From Solibacillus sp. FSL W7-1436 (GTDB taxonomy: Bacteria; Bacillota; Bacilli; Bacillales_A; Planococcaceae), in the NCBI RefSeq assembly GCF_038007305.1, contig NZ_JBBOWV010000001.1, positions 2,346,501 to 2,410,500 of the forward strand: a DNA stretch of 64,000 nucleotides, given 5' to 3'. A program made the translations under genes and the position numbers. Within the stretch, counting starts at the first letter, position 1. The number at the start of each line of letters is the position of its first letter. Shown piece after piece: positions 27,853-41,110 of this stretch. Below the pieces are notes generated by a model, which was given only the letters and a program-made list of their open reading frames with translations, had not been told where the DNA came from and made no database searches.

Positions 27853-27968
27853 ATTGTCCAGAGAGGCAAGGAAGGGTATGACATGCATGAAAGGATCATT
27901 AATAGGATGATACCTTACCTTGTCACACCCTCCAAGCCTCGCTAATGATAATAGCGGGGCTTATTTAT
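27853..27968 (+). promoter_or_regulatory. PyrR attenuator between pyrP and pyrB
   Basis: The PyrR-binding loop reads ATTGTCCAGAGAGGCAAGGA (27853-27872). The terminator is AAGCCTCGCTA and TAGCGGGGCTT followed by ATTTAT (27934-27968). A G/A-rich arm after the binding loop can pair with GTCACACCCTCC upstream of the terminator. It is the second of two pyr attenuators here. Confidence 0.9.
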
Positions 27969-28081
27969 GACGAGATATTGTATATTTAAACAAAAAGTAG
28001 ATTAAATATTCATAATGTAATAAAATAATATCAAGCTAGCATTTGCGCCGGGGCGTAATTGATATAAGCGGAGGTACTCAC

Positions 28082-28999
28082 ATGAAAAACTTATTATCGA
28101 TGGAACATTTGTCAAATGAAGAAATAATGATGATTTTAAATCGAGCACAGCATTTCGAAAATGGAGAAAAACCTGTGTTACAACGTGAATTTCATGTAGC
28201 AAACCTTTTCTTTGAGCCAAGTACACGTACAAAAACGAGCTTTGAAATGGCGGAGCGTCGACTAGGATGTACAGTTATTCCGTTTGATGCGGAATTCTCG
28301 AGCACAACAAAGGGAGAAACACTGTACGATACAGTCAAAACATTGGAAATGATCGGAATCGATGCAGTCGTAATTCGGGATAAGGAAGATGAATATTACA
28401 ACGAACTTTTGGAAGGTATCGGATGTGCGGTCATCAATGCAGGAGACGGCGCGGGCCAGCATCCTTCACAGTCACTGCTGGATTTATATACAATTCAAAA
28501 AGAATTCGGGCGATTCGAAGATCTGAATGTAACAATCGTCGGTGATATATCACATAGCCGTGTTGCAAAATCAAATGCGACTGCACTTACCCGTTTAGGG
28601 GCAAATGTTCGATTCCTTTGTCCGCCGGCATGGGCAGGCAATTTCGAAGCGGCACATAGCTGGGATGAAGTACTGGAAGACAGCGATGTCATCATGCTGC
28701 TGCGCATCCAGCATGAACGTCATTCCGTAAGCAAGAATTTTTCGAAAGAAAGCTACCATGCAGAATATGGCTTAACGATTGAACGTGAACAACGGATGAA
28801 AGAGCGCGCTATCATTATGCACCCGGCACCGGTAAACCGCGATGTGGAAATTGCGGATGCCCTTGTTGAATGCAGACGTTCACGCATTTTTGAACAAGTG
28901 CGAAACGGTGTATTTACACGAATGGCCATTTTAGAAACGATTTTGAAAGGAAGAGATCAATATGACAACAGTTATACAAAATGTGAAGCTACTCAATGA
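28082..28999 (+). CDS. pyrB: Aspartate carbamoyltransferase catalytic chain
   Basis: PyrB condenses carbamoyl phosphate with aspartate, the first committed pyrimidine step. The 305 residues carry the carbamoyl-phosphate motif [13 protein letters not shown] (about 46), [15 protein letters not shown] (about 121), MLLRIQ-type and HPAPVNRD (about 242) motifs. No regulatory pyrI gene is present, as in other Firmicutes. I chose ATG 28082 after GCGGAGG; an upstream in-frame start would lie before the binding site. Its 3' end overlaps pyrC by 38 bp. Confidence 0.97.
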   Translation: MKNLLSMEHLSNEEIMMILNRAQHFENGEKPVLQREFHVANLFFEPSTRTKTSFEMAERRLGCTVIPFDAEFSSTTKGETLYDTVKTLEMIGIDAVVIRDKEDEYYNELLEGIGCAVINAGDGAGQHPSQSLLDLYTIQKEFGRFEDLNVTIVGDISHSRVAKSNATALTRLGANVRFLCPPAWAGNFEAAHSWDEVLEDSDVIMLLRIQHERHSVSKNFSKESYHAEYGLTIEREQRMKERAIIMHPAPVNRDVEIADALVECRRSRIFEQVRNGVFTRMAILETILKGRDQYDNSYTKCEATQ

Positions 29000-30236
29000 G
29001 GAAGGCGAATTAGTAGTATCTACTATTGTAATAGAAAACGGCAAAATCGCTTCGATTAATGGAGACATTCCAGCCGGCGCTAAGCTGATTGATGGTAAAG
29101 GCCATTTCGCATCACCAGGTTTTGTCGATGTACATACACATTTACGTGAGCCTGGCTTTGAACATAAAGAAACAATTGCAACAGGCTCGGCATCTGCAGC
29201 AAAAGGCGGTTTTACAACAATTTGTGCGATGCCAAATACGAAGCCGGTACCGGATTCGGTAGAAAATATGCAGCTCATTAACGGATTGATCAAAGAAAGT
29301 GCAGTGATCCGAGTATTACCATATGGTTCATTAACAAAAGACATTTCAGGTGAAGTCCGCACAAATATGCAAGAGTTGAAAGAACAGGGTGCAGTCGCTT
29401 TCTCGGATGACGGAATTGGCATTCAGCTAGCGTCGACTATGTATGAGCAAATGCAGCAGGCAGCAAAACTCGATGCGGTTGTTGTTGCACACTGTGAAGA
29501 TAATTCACTGATTTATGATGGAGTTATGCATGAAGGAAAACGCAATAAAGAACTTGGATTACCAGGGATTCCTTCTATTTGCGAGTCAGTACAAATCGCT
29601 CGTGATGTCCTTCTGGCTGAAGCGGCCGGTGCACGTTACCATGTATGCCACGTATCGACGAAAGAATCAGTACGTGCTGTAAGAGATGCAAAAGCGGCAG
29701 GAATTAAAGTGACTGCGGAAGTTTGCCCGCACCACTTATTATTAGAAGAAATGGATATCCCGTCAGATGATGCGAACTGGAAGATGAACCCGCCATTACG
29801 TGCTGCAGATGATAAAGACTCACTGCACGCAGCACTCCTGGACGGTACGATCGACTGTATCGCGACAGACCATGCACCACACACAGAAGAGGAAAAATGC
29901 TGCGGTATGGTTGGGGCGCCATTTGGAATCGTCGGTTTTGAGACAGCATTCCCACTATTGTATACAAATTTTGTAGAGACAGGGAAATGGACATTAAAGC
30001 AATTAGTCGACTGGATGAGTGTAAAAGCAGCCCAAATTTTCGATCTTCCATACGGAACATTGGAAGTAGGCGCTTCAGCGGATCTTGTACTGATCGATTT
30101 GGAAAAGGAACAGGCAATCGATGCAGAAGGGTTTGTTTCTAAAGGACGCAATACACCATTTAACGGATGGACAGCAAAAGGTTGGCCGGTAGTAACGATG
30201 TTTGAAGGTAATATTGTATATCAGGAGGCAGAATAA
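28962..30236 (+). CDS. pyrC: Dihydroorotase, class I
   Basis: PyrC cyclises carbamoyl aspartate to dihydroorotate. The 424-residue class I (long) dihydroorotase has the zinc motif [10 protein letters not shown] (about 57), [17 protein letters not shown], the [12 protein letters not shown] segment and the catalytic aspartate in IATDHAPHT (about 302). GAAAGGAAGAG precedes ATG 28962 inside pyrB. The stop shares one base with the start of carA. Confidence 0.97.
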   Translation: MTTVIQNVKLLNEEGELVVSTIVIENGKIASINGDIPAGAKLIDGKGHFASPGFVDVHTHLREPGFEHKETIATGSASAAKGGFTTICAMPNTKPVPDSVENMQLINGLIKESAVIRVLPYGSLTKDISGEVRTNMQELKEQGAVAFSDDGIGIQLASTMYEQMQQAAKLDAVVVAHCEDNSLIYDGVMHEGKRNKELGLPGIPSICESVQIARDVLLAEAAGARYHVCHVSTKESVRAVRDAKAAGIKVTAEVCPHHLLLEEMDIPSDDANWKMNPPLRAADDKDSLHAALLDGTIDCIATDHAPHTEEEKCCGMVGAPFGIVGFETAFPLLYTNFVETGKWTLKQLVDWMSVKAAQIFDLPYGTLEVGASADLVLIDLEKEQAIDAEGFVSKGRNTPFNGWTAKGWPVVTMFEGNIVYQEAE

Positions 30237-31336
30237 TGAAAAAGCGTTTATTAATTTTAGAAGATGGCACTGTATTTACAGGTACTGCATTTGGAAGCGA
30301 CAAAGCAAGTCAGGGAGAAGTTGTATTTACAACAGGGATGACAGGCTACCAGGAAACAATTTCCGATCCGTCATTTTACGGGCAAATTGTTACATTAACA
30401 TACCCGTTAGTCGGAAATTACGGTATCAACCGTGATGACTTTGAAGCAATCAGTCCTGCAATCCGCGGTTTTGTCGTACGTGAATTGGCAGAACAGCCAT
30501 CAAACTGGCGCTCGGATATGTCTTTAGGGGATTACTTGGCAGCACAGGATATCCCGGGCATCGAAGGAATCGATACAAGAAAATTAACGCGCATTATTCG
30601 TACAAAAGGGGCTGTACGAGCGATTTTAACTGAAGCTGACGCCGAAGTGGATATCGCACAGATCGTCGCTCAATTACAGGAGACACCGTATATTACACAC
30701 CATGTCCGTGAAGTATCGCCAAAAGCGGCATACCCGTCACCAGGACGCGGAAAACGTGTTGTGCTGATCGACTTTGGAATGAAGCACGGAATTTTACGCG
30801 AACTGAACAAGCGTGACTGTGATGTAATTGTCGTACCATATAATACGACAGCCGAACAAATTTTAGCAATGCATCCTGATGGCATCATGCTTTCAAATGG
30901 TCCGGGGAACCCGGAAGATGTGACAGAAGGAATCGAAACAATTAAAGGACTAATCGGAAAAGTGCCAATCTTCGGTATTTGCCTGGGACACCAGCTGTTT
31001 TCACTGGCTTGCGGCGCGAAATCGTTCAAATTGCCATTCGGTCACCGAGGCGGCAATCACCCGGTAAAAAATCTGAGTACCGGCCGCACGGACTTAACGA
31101 GCCAAAACCATGGCTATGCCATTGATATCGAATCATTAAAAGATACTGATCTGGAGTTAACGCACGTCGCTTTAAATGATGGAACTTGTGAAGGGGTACG
31201 CCATAAGAAATATCCGATTTTCACGGTACAGTATCACCCGGAAGCATCACCAGGTCCAGAAGATTCAAACTACCTATTTGACGAATTTATCGAAATGATG
31301 GAAATCGAAGCAGCAAAGGAGAACCAATATGCCTAA
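30236..31336 (+). CDS. pyrAA: Carbamoyl-phosphate synthase small (glutaminase) subunit
   Basis: CarA/PyrAA hydrolyses glutamine and passes ammonia to the large subunit. The 366 residues have an N-terminal CPSase small-chain domain ([21 protein letters not shown]) and a class I glutamine amidotransferase domain with nucleophile Cys in GICLGHQ (about 245) and the catalytic His/Glu pair in YHPEASPG. It sits inside the pyr operon, so it is the pyrimidine-controlled isozyme. The 3' end overlaps carB by eight bases. Confidence 0.97.
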   Translation: MKKRLLILEDGTVFTGTAFGSDKASQGEVVFTTGMTGYQETISDPSFYGQIVTLTYPLVGNYGINRDDFEAISPAIRGFVVRELAEQPSNWRSDMSLGDYLAAQDIPGIEGIDTRKLTRIIRTKGAVRAILTEADAEVDIAQIVAQLQETPYITHHVREVSPKAAYPSPGRGKRVVLIDFGMKHGILRELNKRDCDVIVVPYNTTAEQILAMHPDGIMLSNGPGNPEDVTEGIETIKGLIGKVPIFGICLGHQLFSLACGAKSFKLPFGHRGGNHPVKNLSTGRTDLTSQNHGYAIDIESLKDTDLELTHVALNDGTCEGVRHKKYPIFTVQYHPEASPGPEDSNYLFDEFIEMMEIEAAKENQYA

Positions 31337-34300
31337 ACGTACAGATATAAATACAATTTTAGTAATCGGCTCAGGCCCGATCGTAATCGGTCAAGCAGCG
31401 GAATTCGACTATGCAGGAACACAAGCATGTCTTTCATTAAAAGAAGAGGGCTATAAAGTAATCTTAATCAACTCGAATCCGGCAACAATTATGACGGATA
31501 CTGAAATCGCAGACAAAGTATATATCGAGCCGATCAGCCTTGAGTTTGTATCGCGTATTTTACGTAAAGAGCGTCCGGATGCCATTCTTTCTACATTGGG
31601 TGGTCAAACAGGATTAAATATGGCAATCGAGCTAGATGAGTCCGGCATATTAGATGAACTCGGGATTGAAATTCTTGGTACGAAACTGGATGCGATTCAT
31701 AAAGCGGAGGACCGCGACCTGTTCCGTAACTTAATGTATGAACTTGGTGCACCGGTTCCGGAATCAGATATTATTCATAACATGGAAGAAGCGAAAGCGT
31801 TCGTTGCAAAAATCGGTTATCCGGTAATCGTCCGTCCGGCATTTACACTTGGAGGAACAGGCGGCGGAATTTGCTATAACGATCAGGACTTGCAGGAAAT
31901 TGTAACGTCTGGTTTAAAATACTCTCCTGTAACACAATGTTTACTGGAAAAATCAATCGCAGGCTTTAAAGAGATTGAATACGAAGTAATGCGTGATGCG
32001 GCGGATAATGCAATCGTTGTATGTAATATGGAAAACTTTGACCCGGTAGGTATCCATACAGGTGACTCGATCGTTGTAGCACCGACACAAACATTATCGG
32101 ACCGTGAAAACCAAATGCTGCGTAATATTTCACTCGATATTATCCGCGCATTGAAAATCGAAGGCGGCTGTAACGTACAGCTGGCATTAGATCCTTACTC
32201 ATTCCAGTACTATGTAATCGAAGTAAACCCGCGTGTATCGCGTTCATCTGCATTAGCATCAAAAGCGACAGGCTATCCGATCGCGAAGCTTGCAGCAAAA
32301 ATCGCAGTAGGACTTACGCTGGATGAAATTAAAAACCCTGTAACAGGATCGACATTTGCTTGCTTCGAGCCGGCACTTGACTACATTGTCGCAAAAATTC
32401 CGCGCTGGCCATTCGATAAGTTCGAATCTGCAAAACGTAACCTTGGTACACAGATGAAAGCGACTGGGGAAGTAATGGCACTGGGCCGTACATTTGAAGA
32501 AGCGATTTTAAAGGCTGTCCGTTCACTGGAAACTGGTCATGTGCATATTGAAATGAAGAATGCGGATGAACTAACTGATACATGGATTGAAAAGCGTATT
32601 AAAAAAGCTGGGGATGAACGTCTGTTCTTTATCGGTGAAGCGTTGCGCCGCGGTGTAACAGTGGAAAAAATCCATGAATGGTCTGCCATCGATCTGTTCT
32701 TCCTAACGAAGCTGAAAAAAATTGTGGATATGGAAACAACATTGGCAGAAAACATCGGCAATCAGGAAATTTTAAGAACAGCGAAGCGTCTAGGTTTTGC
32801 GGATAAAAAAATTGCACAGCTTTGGGAAATGGAAGAGCAGGCAGTTTATGATTTCCGTAAAGAGCATGGAATTATACCAGTATACAAAATGGTTGATACA
32901 TGTGCGGCGGAGTTCGAATCGAACACACCATACTTCTACGGAACTTATGAGGAAGAAAATGAATCCATCCGTACTGACAAACCTTCAGTTGTCGTACTTG
33001 GTTCAGGTCCGATCCGTATCGGTCAAGGGGTAGAGTTCGACTATGCAACAGTTCACTCTGTATGGGCAATTCAGGAAGCGGGCTATGAAGCGATCATCAT
33101 TAACTCAAACCCGGAAACGGTTTCGACTGACTTCTCAATTTCAGATAAATTATACTTCGAGCCGTTAACAATTGAAGATGTGATGCACATTATCGATCTG
33201 GAGCAGCCAATCGGTGTAGTTGTTCAGTTCGGCGGGCAAACAGCGATCAATTTAGCGGATAAGCTGGAAGCGAACGGTGTGAAAATTTTAGGAACGACAC
33301 TTGAAGATATTGACCGTGCTGAAAACCGTAATAAATTCGAAGCGGCATTACAAGAACTGAAAATTCCACAACCTCCTGGCGATACAGCAACATCAGCTGA
33401 AGGTGCGATGAAAATTGCGGAAGGTTTAGGTTTCCCTGTGTTAGTTCGCCCTTCATATGTATTAGGCGGACGTGCAATGGAAATCGTCTATAACATGGAA
33501 GAGCTTGCTCACTATATGACAAACGCAGTTGAAGCATCACCGGATCACCCTGTATTGGTCGACCGTTACTTAACAGGACAGGAAATTGAAGTCGATGCCA
33601 TCTGTGACGGTGAAAATGTGTTAATCCCGGGAATCATGGAGCATGTTGAACGCGCGGGTGTGCACTCAGGTGACTCAATCAGTGTATATCCACCACAAAA
33701 ATTAACGGTTGCTCAGAAAGAAACATTAGTAGATTATACGACTCGCCTTGCAAAAGGTCTTGGTATTGTCGGTTTAATGAATATCCAATATGTAATGAGC
33801 AAAGGCGAAATTTACGTAATCGAAGTAAATCCGCGCTCAAGCCGTACTGTACCGTTTTTAAGTAAAATTACAAATATCCCAATGGCAAATATCGCAACAA
33901 AAGCGATTCTTGGTCAATCAATTATTGAACAAGGCTACCCGACAGGACTGGCAAAAGAACAGCAAGGTGTATTCGTAAAAGTACCGGTATTCTCATTTGC
34001 TAAATTACGCCGTGTCGACATTACATTAGGGCCTGAGATGAAATCAACAGGGGAAGTAATGGGGAAAGACGCAACATACGAAAAAGCATTATACAAAGGC
34101 TTCGTAGCAGCAGGTATGGAAATTAAAACACATGGTACGATCCTGTTCACTGTATCGGATAAAGATAAACAGGAAGCAATCAGCCTGGCGAAACGCTTCT
34201 CAACAGTCGGCTACCGCATCGTAGCAACAGAAGGTACAGCAAAAACATTTGAAGCAAATGGTATTAAAACAGACGTCGTAGAAAAAATCGGCGGTAAAGG

Positions 34301-34526
34301 CAAAACATTGATCGATATGATTCAAAACGGTGAAGCCCAATTAGTTGTCAATACATTGACAAAAGGGAAACAGCCGGCTCGCGATGGCTTCCGTATCCGC
34401 CGTGAATCGGTTGAAAACGGCGTACCATGCCTGACTTCACTGGATACAGCAGAAGCAATGCTGCGCGTAATAGAGTCAATGACATTTACAGCAGAAGAAA
34501 TGCCGAAAGCGGAGGTTGTACACTAA
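31329..34526 (+). CDS. pyrAB: Carbamoyl-phosphate synthase large subunit
   Basis: The large subunit makes carbamoyl phosphate from bicarbonate, ammonia and two ATP. The 1065-residue chain shows the usual internal duplication: two ATP-grasp halves opening with [17 protein letters not shown] (about 16) and [16 protein letters not shown] (about 559), each with FTLGGTGGG or YVLGGRAME type loops, and a C-terminal MGS-like allosteric domain (about 930-1065) expected to bind UMP or PRPP. AAGGAG precedes ATG 31329. Length is normal and there is no frameshift. Confidence 0.98.
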   Translation: MPKRTDINTILVIGSGPIVIGQAAEFDYAGTQACLSLKEEGYKVILINSNPATIMTDTEIADKVYIEPISLEFVSRILRKERPDAILSTLGGQTGLNMAIELDESGILDELGIEILGTKLDAIHKAEDRDLFRNLMYELGAPVPESDIIHNMEEAKAFVAKIGYPVIVRPAFTLGGTGGGICYNDQDLQEIVTSGLKYSPVTQCLLEKSIAGFKEIEYEVMRDAADNAIVVCNMENFDPVGIHTGDSIVVAPTQTLSDRENQMLRNISLDIIRALKIEGGCNVQLALDPYSFQYYVIEVNPRVSRSSALASKATGYPIAKLAAKIAVGLTLDEIKNPVTGSTFACFEPALDYIVAKIPRWPFDKFESAKRNLGTQMKATGEVMALGRTFEEAILKAVRSLETGHVHIEMKNADELTDTWIEKRIKKAGDERLFFIGEALRRGVTVEKIHEWSAIDLFFLTKLKKIVDMETTLAENIGNQEILRTAKRLGFADKKIAQLWEMEEQAVYDFRKEHGIIPVYKMVDTCAAEFESNTPYFYGTYEEENESIRTDKPSVVVLGSGPIRIGQGVEFDYATVHSVWAIQEAGYEAIIINSNPETVSTDFSISDKLYFEPLTIEDVMHIIDLEQPIGVVVQFGGQTAINLADKLEANGVKILGTTLEDIDRAENRNKFEAALQELKIPQPPGDTATSAEGAMKIAEGLGFPVLVRPSYVLGGRAMEIVYNMEELAHYMTNAVEASPDHPVLVDRYLTGQEIEVDAICDGENVLIPGIMEHVERAGVHSGDSISVYPPQKLTVAQKETLVDYTTRLAKGLGIVGLMNIQYVMSKGEIYVIEVNPRSSRTVPFLSKITNIPMANIATKAILGQSIIEQGYPTGLAKEQQGVFVKVPVFSFAKLRRVDITLGPEMKSTGEVMGKDATYEKALYKGFVAAGMEIKTHGTILFTVSDKDKQEAISLAKRFSTVGYRIVATEGTAKTFEANGIKTDVVEKIGGKGKTLIDMIQNGEAQLVVNTLTKGKQPARDGFRIRRESVENGVPCLTSLDTAEAMLRVIESMTFTAEEMPKAEVVH

Positions 34527-34527
34527 A

Positions 34528-36209
<1,682 letters not shown>

Positions 36210-36210
36210 T

Positions 36211-36918
36211 ATGAATACAAAACCTATTATTGCTTTGGATTTTCCGGGTGAAAAAGAAGTTATAAGCTTTTTAGGAAAATTCGAAGAGAAACTTTTTGTT
36301 AAAATCGGAATGGAACTGTATATGCAGGAAGGTCCGGATATTGTACGGAAAGTAAAAGAGCAAGGACATGATATATTTTTAGATTTAAAGCTTCATGACA
36401 TCCCGAACACTGTAAAATCGGCGATGAAGGGCTTAGCAGGCCTTGGTGTGGATTTAGTGAATGTCCATGCAGCAGGCGGCCTTAAGATGATGGAAGGTGC
36501 ATTGGAAGGTTTGGAAGCCGGTACACGAGCCGGAGCAAAAAGAGCAGCATTGATTGCCGTTACACAACTGACGTCAACGATAGAGCAGCAAATGCAGGAA
36601 GAGCAGAAAATTGCCCTATCTTTAAAAGAGTCTGTTTTACAATATGCACAGCTGACAAAACAAGCGGGTCTCCAGGGTGTAGTCTGTTCTGTTCATGAGG
36701 CACAGGCAATCCGTGAAGCATGCGGCGATGACTTTTTACGGGTGACACCGGGTATTCGTATGCTGGGCGGGGAGGCACATGATCAGCAGCGTATTGCAAC
36801 CCCTGATGGAGCTAAAAAGGACGGTTCGTCATTAATAGTTGTTGGGCGTGCCATTACCGGAGCCGTCAATCCGGTAAAAGCATATCAAGAAGTTTGTAAC
36901 TTATGGGAGGCTAACTAA
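36211..36918 (+). CDS. pyrF: Orotidine 5'-phosphate decarboxylase
   Basis: PyrF converts OMP to UMP. The 235-residue TIM-barrel protein has IIALDFPG at the N-terminus, VKIGMELY, the catalytic [11 protein letters not shown] motif with the Asp-Lys-Asp array (about 60-70), VNVHAAGG and the phosphate-binding end [21 protein letters not shown] precedes ATG 36211. It lies between pyrD and pyrE with gaps of one base each, in the normal operon order. Confidence 0.97.
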   Translation: MNTKPIIALDFPGEKEVISFLGKFEEKLFVKIGMELYMQEGPDIVRKVKEQGHDIFLDLKLHDIPNTVKSAMKGLAGLGVDLVNVHAAGGLKMMEGALEGLEAGTRAGAKRAALIAVTQLTSTIEQQMQEEQKIALSLKESVLQYAQLTKQAGLQGVVCSVHEAQAIREACGDDFLRVTPGIRMLGGEAHDQQRIATPDGAKKDGSSLIVVGRAITGAVNPVKAYQEVCNLWEAN

Positions 36919-36919
36919 A

Positions 36920-37552
36920 ATGTCATTACAAAACGAAATTGCACATGCAATGCTAAAAGTAGGAGCGGTGGAATTAAATCCAACCGATTTATTTACATGG
37001 GCTTCAGGAATTAAGTCACCGATTTACTGCGATACACGTTTAACAATTTCAGATCCTGTTATTCGCAAACAGCTTGCCAATGGACTGTCCTCATTAATCA
37101 ATGAACATTTTTCGGACTGTGAAGTAGTGGCAGGTACTGCTACTGCGGGAATTCCCCATGCTGCCTGGGTTGCGGATATTATGCAATTGCCGATGGTATA
37201 CGTGCGTTCAAAAGCAAAAGAGCACGGGCGCGGAAACCAGATTGAAGGAAAATATGCAAAAGGTCAAAAGGTCGTTGTAATTGAGGATATCATCTCAACA
37301 GGCGGCTCATCCATTACTGCTGTTGAAGCACTGCGCAATGCCGGCTGTGAAGTATTGGGGGTCGTATGTGTATATACATATAATCTGCCTAAAGCGGATC
37401 AGGTGTTTAATGAAGCTGGCGTAAAATTTGTTTCGTTGACTAATTTCGATTACTTGATCGATGCAGCAAAAGAAGCATCAGCTATTGAGGAACAGGACAT
37501 TCCTTTCCTGAAAAAGTGGCATCAGGACTTAAAAGCAGGAAATTTAAAATAA
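36920..37552 (+). CDS. pyrE: Orotate phosphoribosyltransferase
   Basis: PyrE joins orotate to PRPP to give OMP. The 210-residue protein has the type I phosphoribosyltransferase loop VVVIEDIISTGGSS (about 116-129), YCDTRLTISDP and the lysine-rich KAKEHGRGNQIEG loop. GGGAGG precedes ATG 36920. It is the last gene of the pyr operon and is followed by a strong terminator. Confidence 0.97.
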   Translation: MSLQNEIAHAMLKVGAVELNPTDLFTWASGIKSPIYCDTRLTISDPVIRKQLANGLSSLINEHFSDCEVVAGTATAGIPHAAWVADIMQLPMVYVRSKAKEHGRGNQIEGKYAKGQKVVVIEDIISTGGSSITAVEALRNAGCEVLGVVCVYTYNLPKADQVFNEAGVKFVSLTNFDYLIDAAKEASAIEEQDIPFLKKWHQDLKAGNLK

Positions 37553-37563
37553 AGTTAAAATTT

Positions 37564-37601
37564 AATCCGTGGGGGTATCCAGCCCCCACGGATTGTTTGT
37601 T
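37564..37601 (+). terminator. Terminator of the pyr operon
   Basis: AATCCGTGGGGG and CCCCCACGGATT enclose a short loop and are followed by GTTTGTTG. The stem is very stable. Confidence 0.92.
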
Positions 37602-37672
37602 GAACGAGTCAGACTACTACCGATAGTATAATTCCTCGTTAATGCGAGATAAAAAAATATTAAAAATATTCT

Positions 37673-37718
37673 AAAACGTGTGAAGTTATCAAAAATATAC
37701 TTTACACGTTTTTGTTAT
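37673..37718. terminator. Second inverted repeat, possible back-up terminator
   Basis: AAAACGTGTGAAGT pairs with ACTTTACACGTTTT around a 12-base AT loop, followed by TGTTATAG. It could be a back-up terminator on either strand or an operator. The AT-rich stretch 37719-37956 after it shows no ORF or other clear feature. Confidence 0.5.
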
Positions 37719-37956
37719 AGTTATATAATTCCATTATGCAAATTATCAGTTTTTTTTAATAATGAAGTTTAATGAAATTGAATTTTATTAAACTACATAA
37801 AAAAGTATTTCTCGATGTTTTTATGTTGAAAAGACATAATTATAATCACAAAGCGTTAATTTTTGAGTGTAATTATCGGAAAATTTAAATTTAAAAGAAT
37901 AGTTTGCTATTGATAAATTTAAAATGTTAAATTAGAATAGTTAGAAAGTTTAATAA

Positions 37957-37985
37957 TTGACATGTAAATATATTTTATGGATAAT
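37957..37985 (+). promoter_or_regulatory. Sigma-A promoter of the opp operon
   Basis: A perfect TTGACA (37957-37962), a 17-bp spacer and GATAAT (37980-37985) are seen. The implied leader of about 165 nt before oppD is AT-rich with no structure that I recognise. Confidence 0.8.
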
Positions 37986-38155
37986 TTACGAAGTAGTACA
38001 AAAAATTAACAAATTATTAATATTTTAAAAAGACTGAGTATTAGCAAGGTTTAAATTTTTTCGATAAGGGTATTTTAATCTATTTGGAAAAATTTAATAT
38101 AGAGCGAGTTTAGCAGAGTCGAATGTATGTTTAAGGAGAAAGGAGCGGTTATTTA

Positions 38156-39166
38156 ATGTCTACGAATGAATTATTAGAAATCCGAAATTTACGTACGAGT
38201 TTCCGTATTAAAGATACATACTACCCAGCTGTAGACAATGTTTCGTTAACGCTTCGCAAAAATGAGATTTTAGCAATTGTTGGTGAATCAGGTTGTGGGA
38301 AAAGTACTTTGGCAACATCAGTAGTCGGGTTGCACAATTCTATTACTACAAAAGTTGAAGGGGAAATCCTTTACAACAATCAAAACTTAGTTAAATTGAC
38401 AGATGAACAGTTTAATAAGTTAAGAGGAAATGACATCGGTTTTATTTTCCAGGATCCACTTTCTGCATTAAATCCATTAATGCGCATCGGTGAACAAATT
38501 GAGGAAGGGTTAATTTATCATACTAAATTAACTAAAGAACAACGTGAAAAACGTGTTATTGAATTATTGGATCAAGTAGGGATTGCCAATATGGAGCGTG
38601 TTGCAAGACAATTCCCGCATCAGTTATCGGGTGGTATGCGCCAGCGTGTTATGATCGCAATCGCTTTATCAGGAAAGCCGGCAATCATCATCGCGGACGA
38701 ACCGACAACAGCACTTGATGTAACAATCCAAGCACAGATTCTGGACTTGTTAAAGTCACTGCAGGATGAAATTCAGTCAGGCATTATTTTAATTACACAT
38801 GACTTAGGGGTTGTTGCTGAAGTAGCAGACCGCGTAGCTGTAATGTATGCCGGTGAAGTAATAGAGGAAGCACCTGTTGTAGAGTTATTCAGAAATCCGA
38901 AGCACCCGTACACAAGGTCATTACTGAAATCAATTCCTCAAACAAACAGTGAGAATGAAAAATTAGAAATAATTCAGGGAATGGTTCCTTCTTTAATGAA
39001 GTTACCACGCCAAGGCTGTCGTTTCTCATCACGTATTCCTTGGATTCCACAATCAGCCCATGAAGCAGATCCAAAGCTTCATGAAGTTGCTCCTGGCCAT
39101 CTTGTACGCTGTACTTGCTGGAAAGAATTCCATTTTGAGGATGAGGAAGGGAGCGTAAATCAATGA
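38156..39166 (+). CDS. oppD: Oligopeptide ABC transporter ATP-binding protein OppD
   Basis: OppD is one of two ATPases of an oligopeptide/dipeptide importer. The 336-residue protein has Walker [10 protein letters not shown] (about 43), the Q-loop [10 protein letters not shown], signature LSGGMRQR (about 158), Walker B IIIADEPT and the H-loop THDLG. The C-terminal oligopeptide/dipeptide transporter domain includes a CR/C motif region ([13 protein letters not shown] and CTCWKE) typical of OppD subunits. AAAGGAGCGG precedes ATG 38156. Its stop overlaps oppF by four bases. Confidence 0.94.
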   Translation: MSTNELLEIRNLRTSFRIKDTYYPAVDNVSLTLRKNEILAIVGESGCGKSTLATSVVGLHNSITTKVEGEILYNNQNLVKLTDEQFNKLRGNDIGFIFQDPLSALNPLMRIGEQIEEGLIYHTKLTKEQREKRVIELLDQVGIANMERVARQFPHQLSGGMRQRVMIAIALSGKPAIIIADEPTTALDVTIQAQILDLLKSLQDEIQSGIILITHDLGVVAEVADRVAVMYAGEVIEEAPVVELFRNPKHPYTRSLLKSIPQTNSENEKLEIIQGMVPSLMKLPRQGCRFSSRIPWIPQSAHEADPKLHEVAPGHLVRCTCWKEFHFEDEEGSVNQ

Positions 39167-40110
39167 GTTTCATGCAAGTAGAAGATTTAAAAGTTCACTA
39201 TCCGATCCGAGGCGGATTTTTTAACACAGTAGTTGATCATGTATATGCGGTAGATGGTGTAACGATGGAGTTTGAACGCGGAAAAACTTACGGTCTTGTA
39301 GGGGAATCCGGCTCAGGCAAATCAACAACCGGTAAAGCGATTATCGGGTTGGAGAAAATTACATCAGGACGCATTCTTTATGAAGGTAATGATGTAACAA
39401 ATGCTCGCCGTAAACGTGATTCAGCATATAACCGGGATATCCAGATGATCTTCCAGGATTCACATTCCAGTATGAACCCGCGTAAACGTGTATTGGATAT
39501 TTTAGCAGAGCCAATTCGTAATTTCCTGAAACTGACTCCGCAGGAAGAGCGTAGACGCATTAATGAGCTACTCGCAATTGTAGGGATGTCAGAGGACGTA
39601 CTTCTTAAATATCCACACGAATTCTCTGGTGGACAGAAGCAGCGTTTAGGGATTGCCCGAGCAGTTGCATGTAACCCGAAAATGATTATCGCGGATGAAC
39701 CTGTTTCGGCACTTGATTTATCCGTACAGGCACAAGTTTTAAACTTCATGAAGGATATTCAGGAACAATATGGAATTAGTTATTTATTCATCTCCCACGA
39801 TTTAGGTGTTGTTCGCCATATGTGTGACCATATCTCAATCATGTATAAAGGAAGATTCGTGGAAACAGGAAAGCGTGAAGATATTTATACAAATCCGCAG
39901 CATATTTATACAAATCGTCTGCTATCTGCAATTCCTGACATTGAGCCTGAAACACGGATTGAACGTAAGGTTGAGCGTCAGAAGGTTGAAGCAGCATATC
40001 GTCAGGAACAACATAAATATTATGACAAGGATGGAAAAGTATATCCTTTAAAATCGATTTCAGACTCACATCAAGTAGCAATGTCTGAAGATGAAAAGGA
40101 GCGTGTATAG
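39163..40110 (+). CDS. oppF: Oligopeptide ABC transporter ATP-binding protein OppF
   Basis: OppF is the second ATPase of the importer. The 315 residues have Walker A GESGSGKST (about 47), the Q-loop FQDSHSSMNPRKRV, signature FSGGQKQR, Walker B MIIADEPVSALD and H-loop SHDLG. ATG 39163 overlaps the oppD stop (ATGA). The C-terminal tail is rich in charged residues. The order oppD-F-B-C-A, ATPases first, differs from the B. subtilis oppABCDF order. Confidence 0.94.
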   Translation: MSFMQVEDLKVHYPIRGGFFNTVVDHVYAVDGVTMEFERGKTYGLVGESGSGKSTTGKAIIGLEKITSGRILYEGNDVTNARRKRDSAYNRDIQMIFQDSHSSMNPRKRVLDILAEPIRNFLKLTPQEERRRINELLAIVGMSEDVLLKYPHEFSGGQKQRLGIARAVACNPKMIIADEPVSALDLSVQAQVLNFMKDIQEQYGISYLFISHDLGVVRHMCDHISIMYKGRFVETGKREDIYTNPQHIYTNRLLSAIPDIEPETRIERKVERQKVEAAYRQEQHKYYDKDGKVYPLKSISDSHQVAMSEDEKERV

Positions 40111-40111
40111 T

Positions 40112-41074
40112 ATGTGGAAAACGATAGTTCGCCGTGTGTTGATAATGATTCCGCAGCTATTTATTTTAAGTCTCCTAATTTTTCTATTAGCGAAACAAAT
40201 GCCTGGAGATCCATTTACAGGATTAATTACACCGGAAACAGATCCGAATGTTATTGAAGAATTACGTGTTAAATCAGGTTTCTATGATCCATGGTATGTA
40301 CAATATTACAACTGGATCACAAATGCAGCACAGGGTGACTTCGGTCAGAGTTACACATTTAAAAAGCCGGTTGCAGATATTATCGGTGACCGTGCAATGA
40401 ACACATTATTACTTTCATTGCTCAGTGTAGTTTTCCTTTATGTGCTGGCAGTACCACTTGGAGTTCTTGCTGGACGTTACCACGATTCATTCTTGGATAA
40501 ATCGATTGTACTTTACAGCTTTATTTCTTATGCAATACCTGCATTCGTACTGTATTTAATTTTCGTATTCGTGTTTGGTTACCGGCTTATGTGGTTCCCG
40601 ACAAGCGGTACGGTGGAGATAGGACTGGATCCCGGAACCTGGAGTTATTATTGGAGTAAATTCTACCATTTACTATTACCGGCAGCCAGCTATGCATTGC
40701 TGGGTACGACGGGTGTCATTCAATATTTACGTTCGGAAATTATTGATGCAAAAACAATGGATTATGTTAAAACAGCACGCAGTAAAGGGATTCCGATGAA
40801 GAAAGTATATTCACGTCATATTTTCCGTAACTCTCTGTTACCGATTGCAGCATTCTTAGGATTCACGATTACCGGTTTACTTGGTGGATCGATTTTCATT
40901 GAAACTGTATTCGCTTATCCGGGAATGGGTAAATTATTTGTCGAATCCATTTCAAGTCGTGACTACAGTGTCATTACGGCATTAGTAATGTTATATGGCT
41001 TCTTAGCATTATTAGGTAGTCTATTATCCGATATTATCTTAAGTATAGTGGATCCGCGAATTCGCATAGACTAA
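40112..41074 (+). CDS. oppB: Oligopeptide ABC transporter permease OppB
   Basis: OppB is a membrane-spanning permease subunit. The 320-residue protein has the N-terminal helix typical of OppB (IVRRVLIMIPQLFILSLLIF as landmark), QMPGDPF, five further helices and the EAA cytoplasmic loop YVKTARSKGIPMKKVYSRHI that contacts the ATPases, followed by GGSIFIETVFAYPGMG. I chose ATG 40112 after AAAAGGAG; an in-frame codon at 40091 lies upstream of the binding site inside oppF. Confidence 0.94.
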   Translation: MWKTIVRRVLIMIPQLFILSLLIFLLAKQMPGDPFTGLITPETDPNVIEELRVKSGFYDPWYVQYYNWITNAAQGDFGQSYTFKKPVADIIGDRAMNTLLLSLLSVVFLYVLAVPLGVLAGRYHDSFLDKSIVLYSFISYAIPAFVLYLIFVFVFGYRLMWFPTSGTVEIGLDPGTWSYYWSKFYHLLLPAASYALLGTTGVIQYLRSEIIDAKTMDYVKTARSKGIPMKKVYSRHIFRNSLLPIAAFLGFTITGLLGGSIFIETVFAYPGMGKLFVESISSRDYSVITALVMLYGFLALLGSLLSDIILSIVDPRIRID

Positions 41075-41110
41075 TTAATTAATAATGACTAAGGAGAGGT
41101 GATTTTAATC

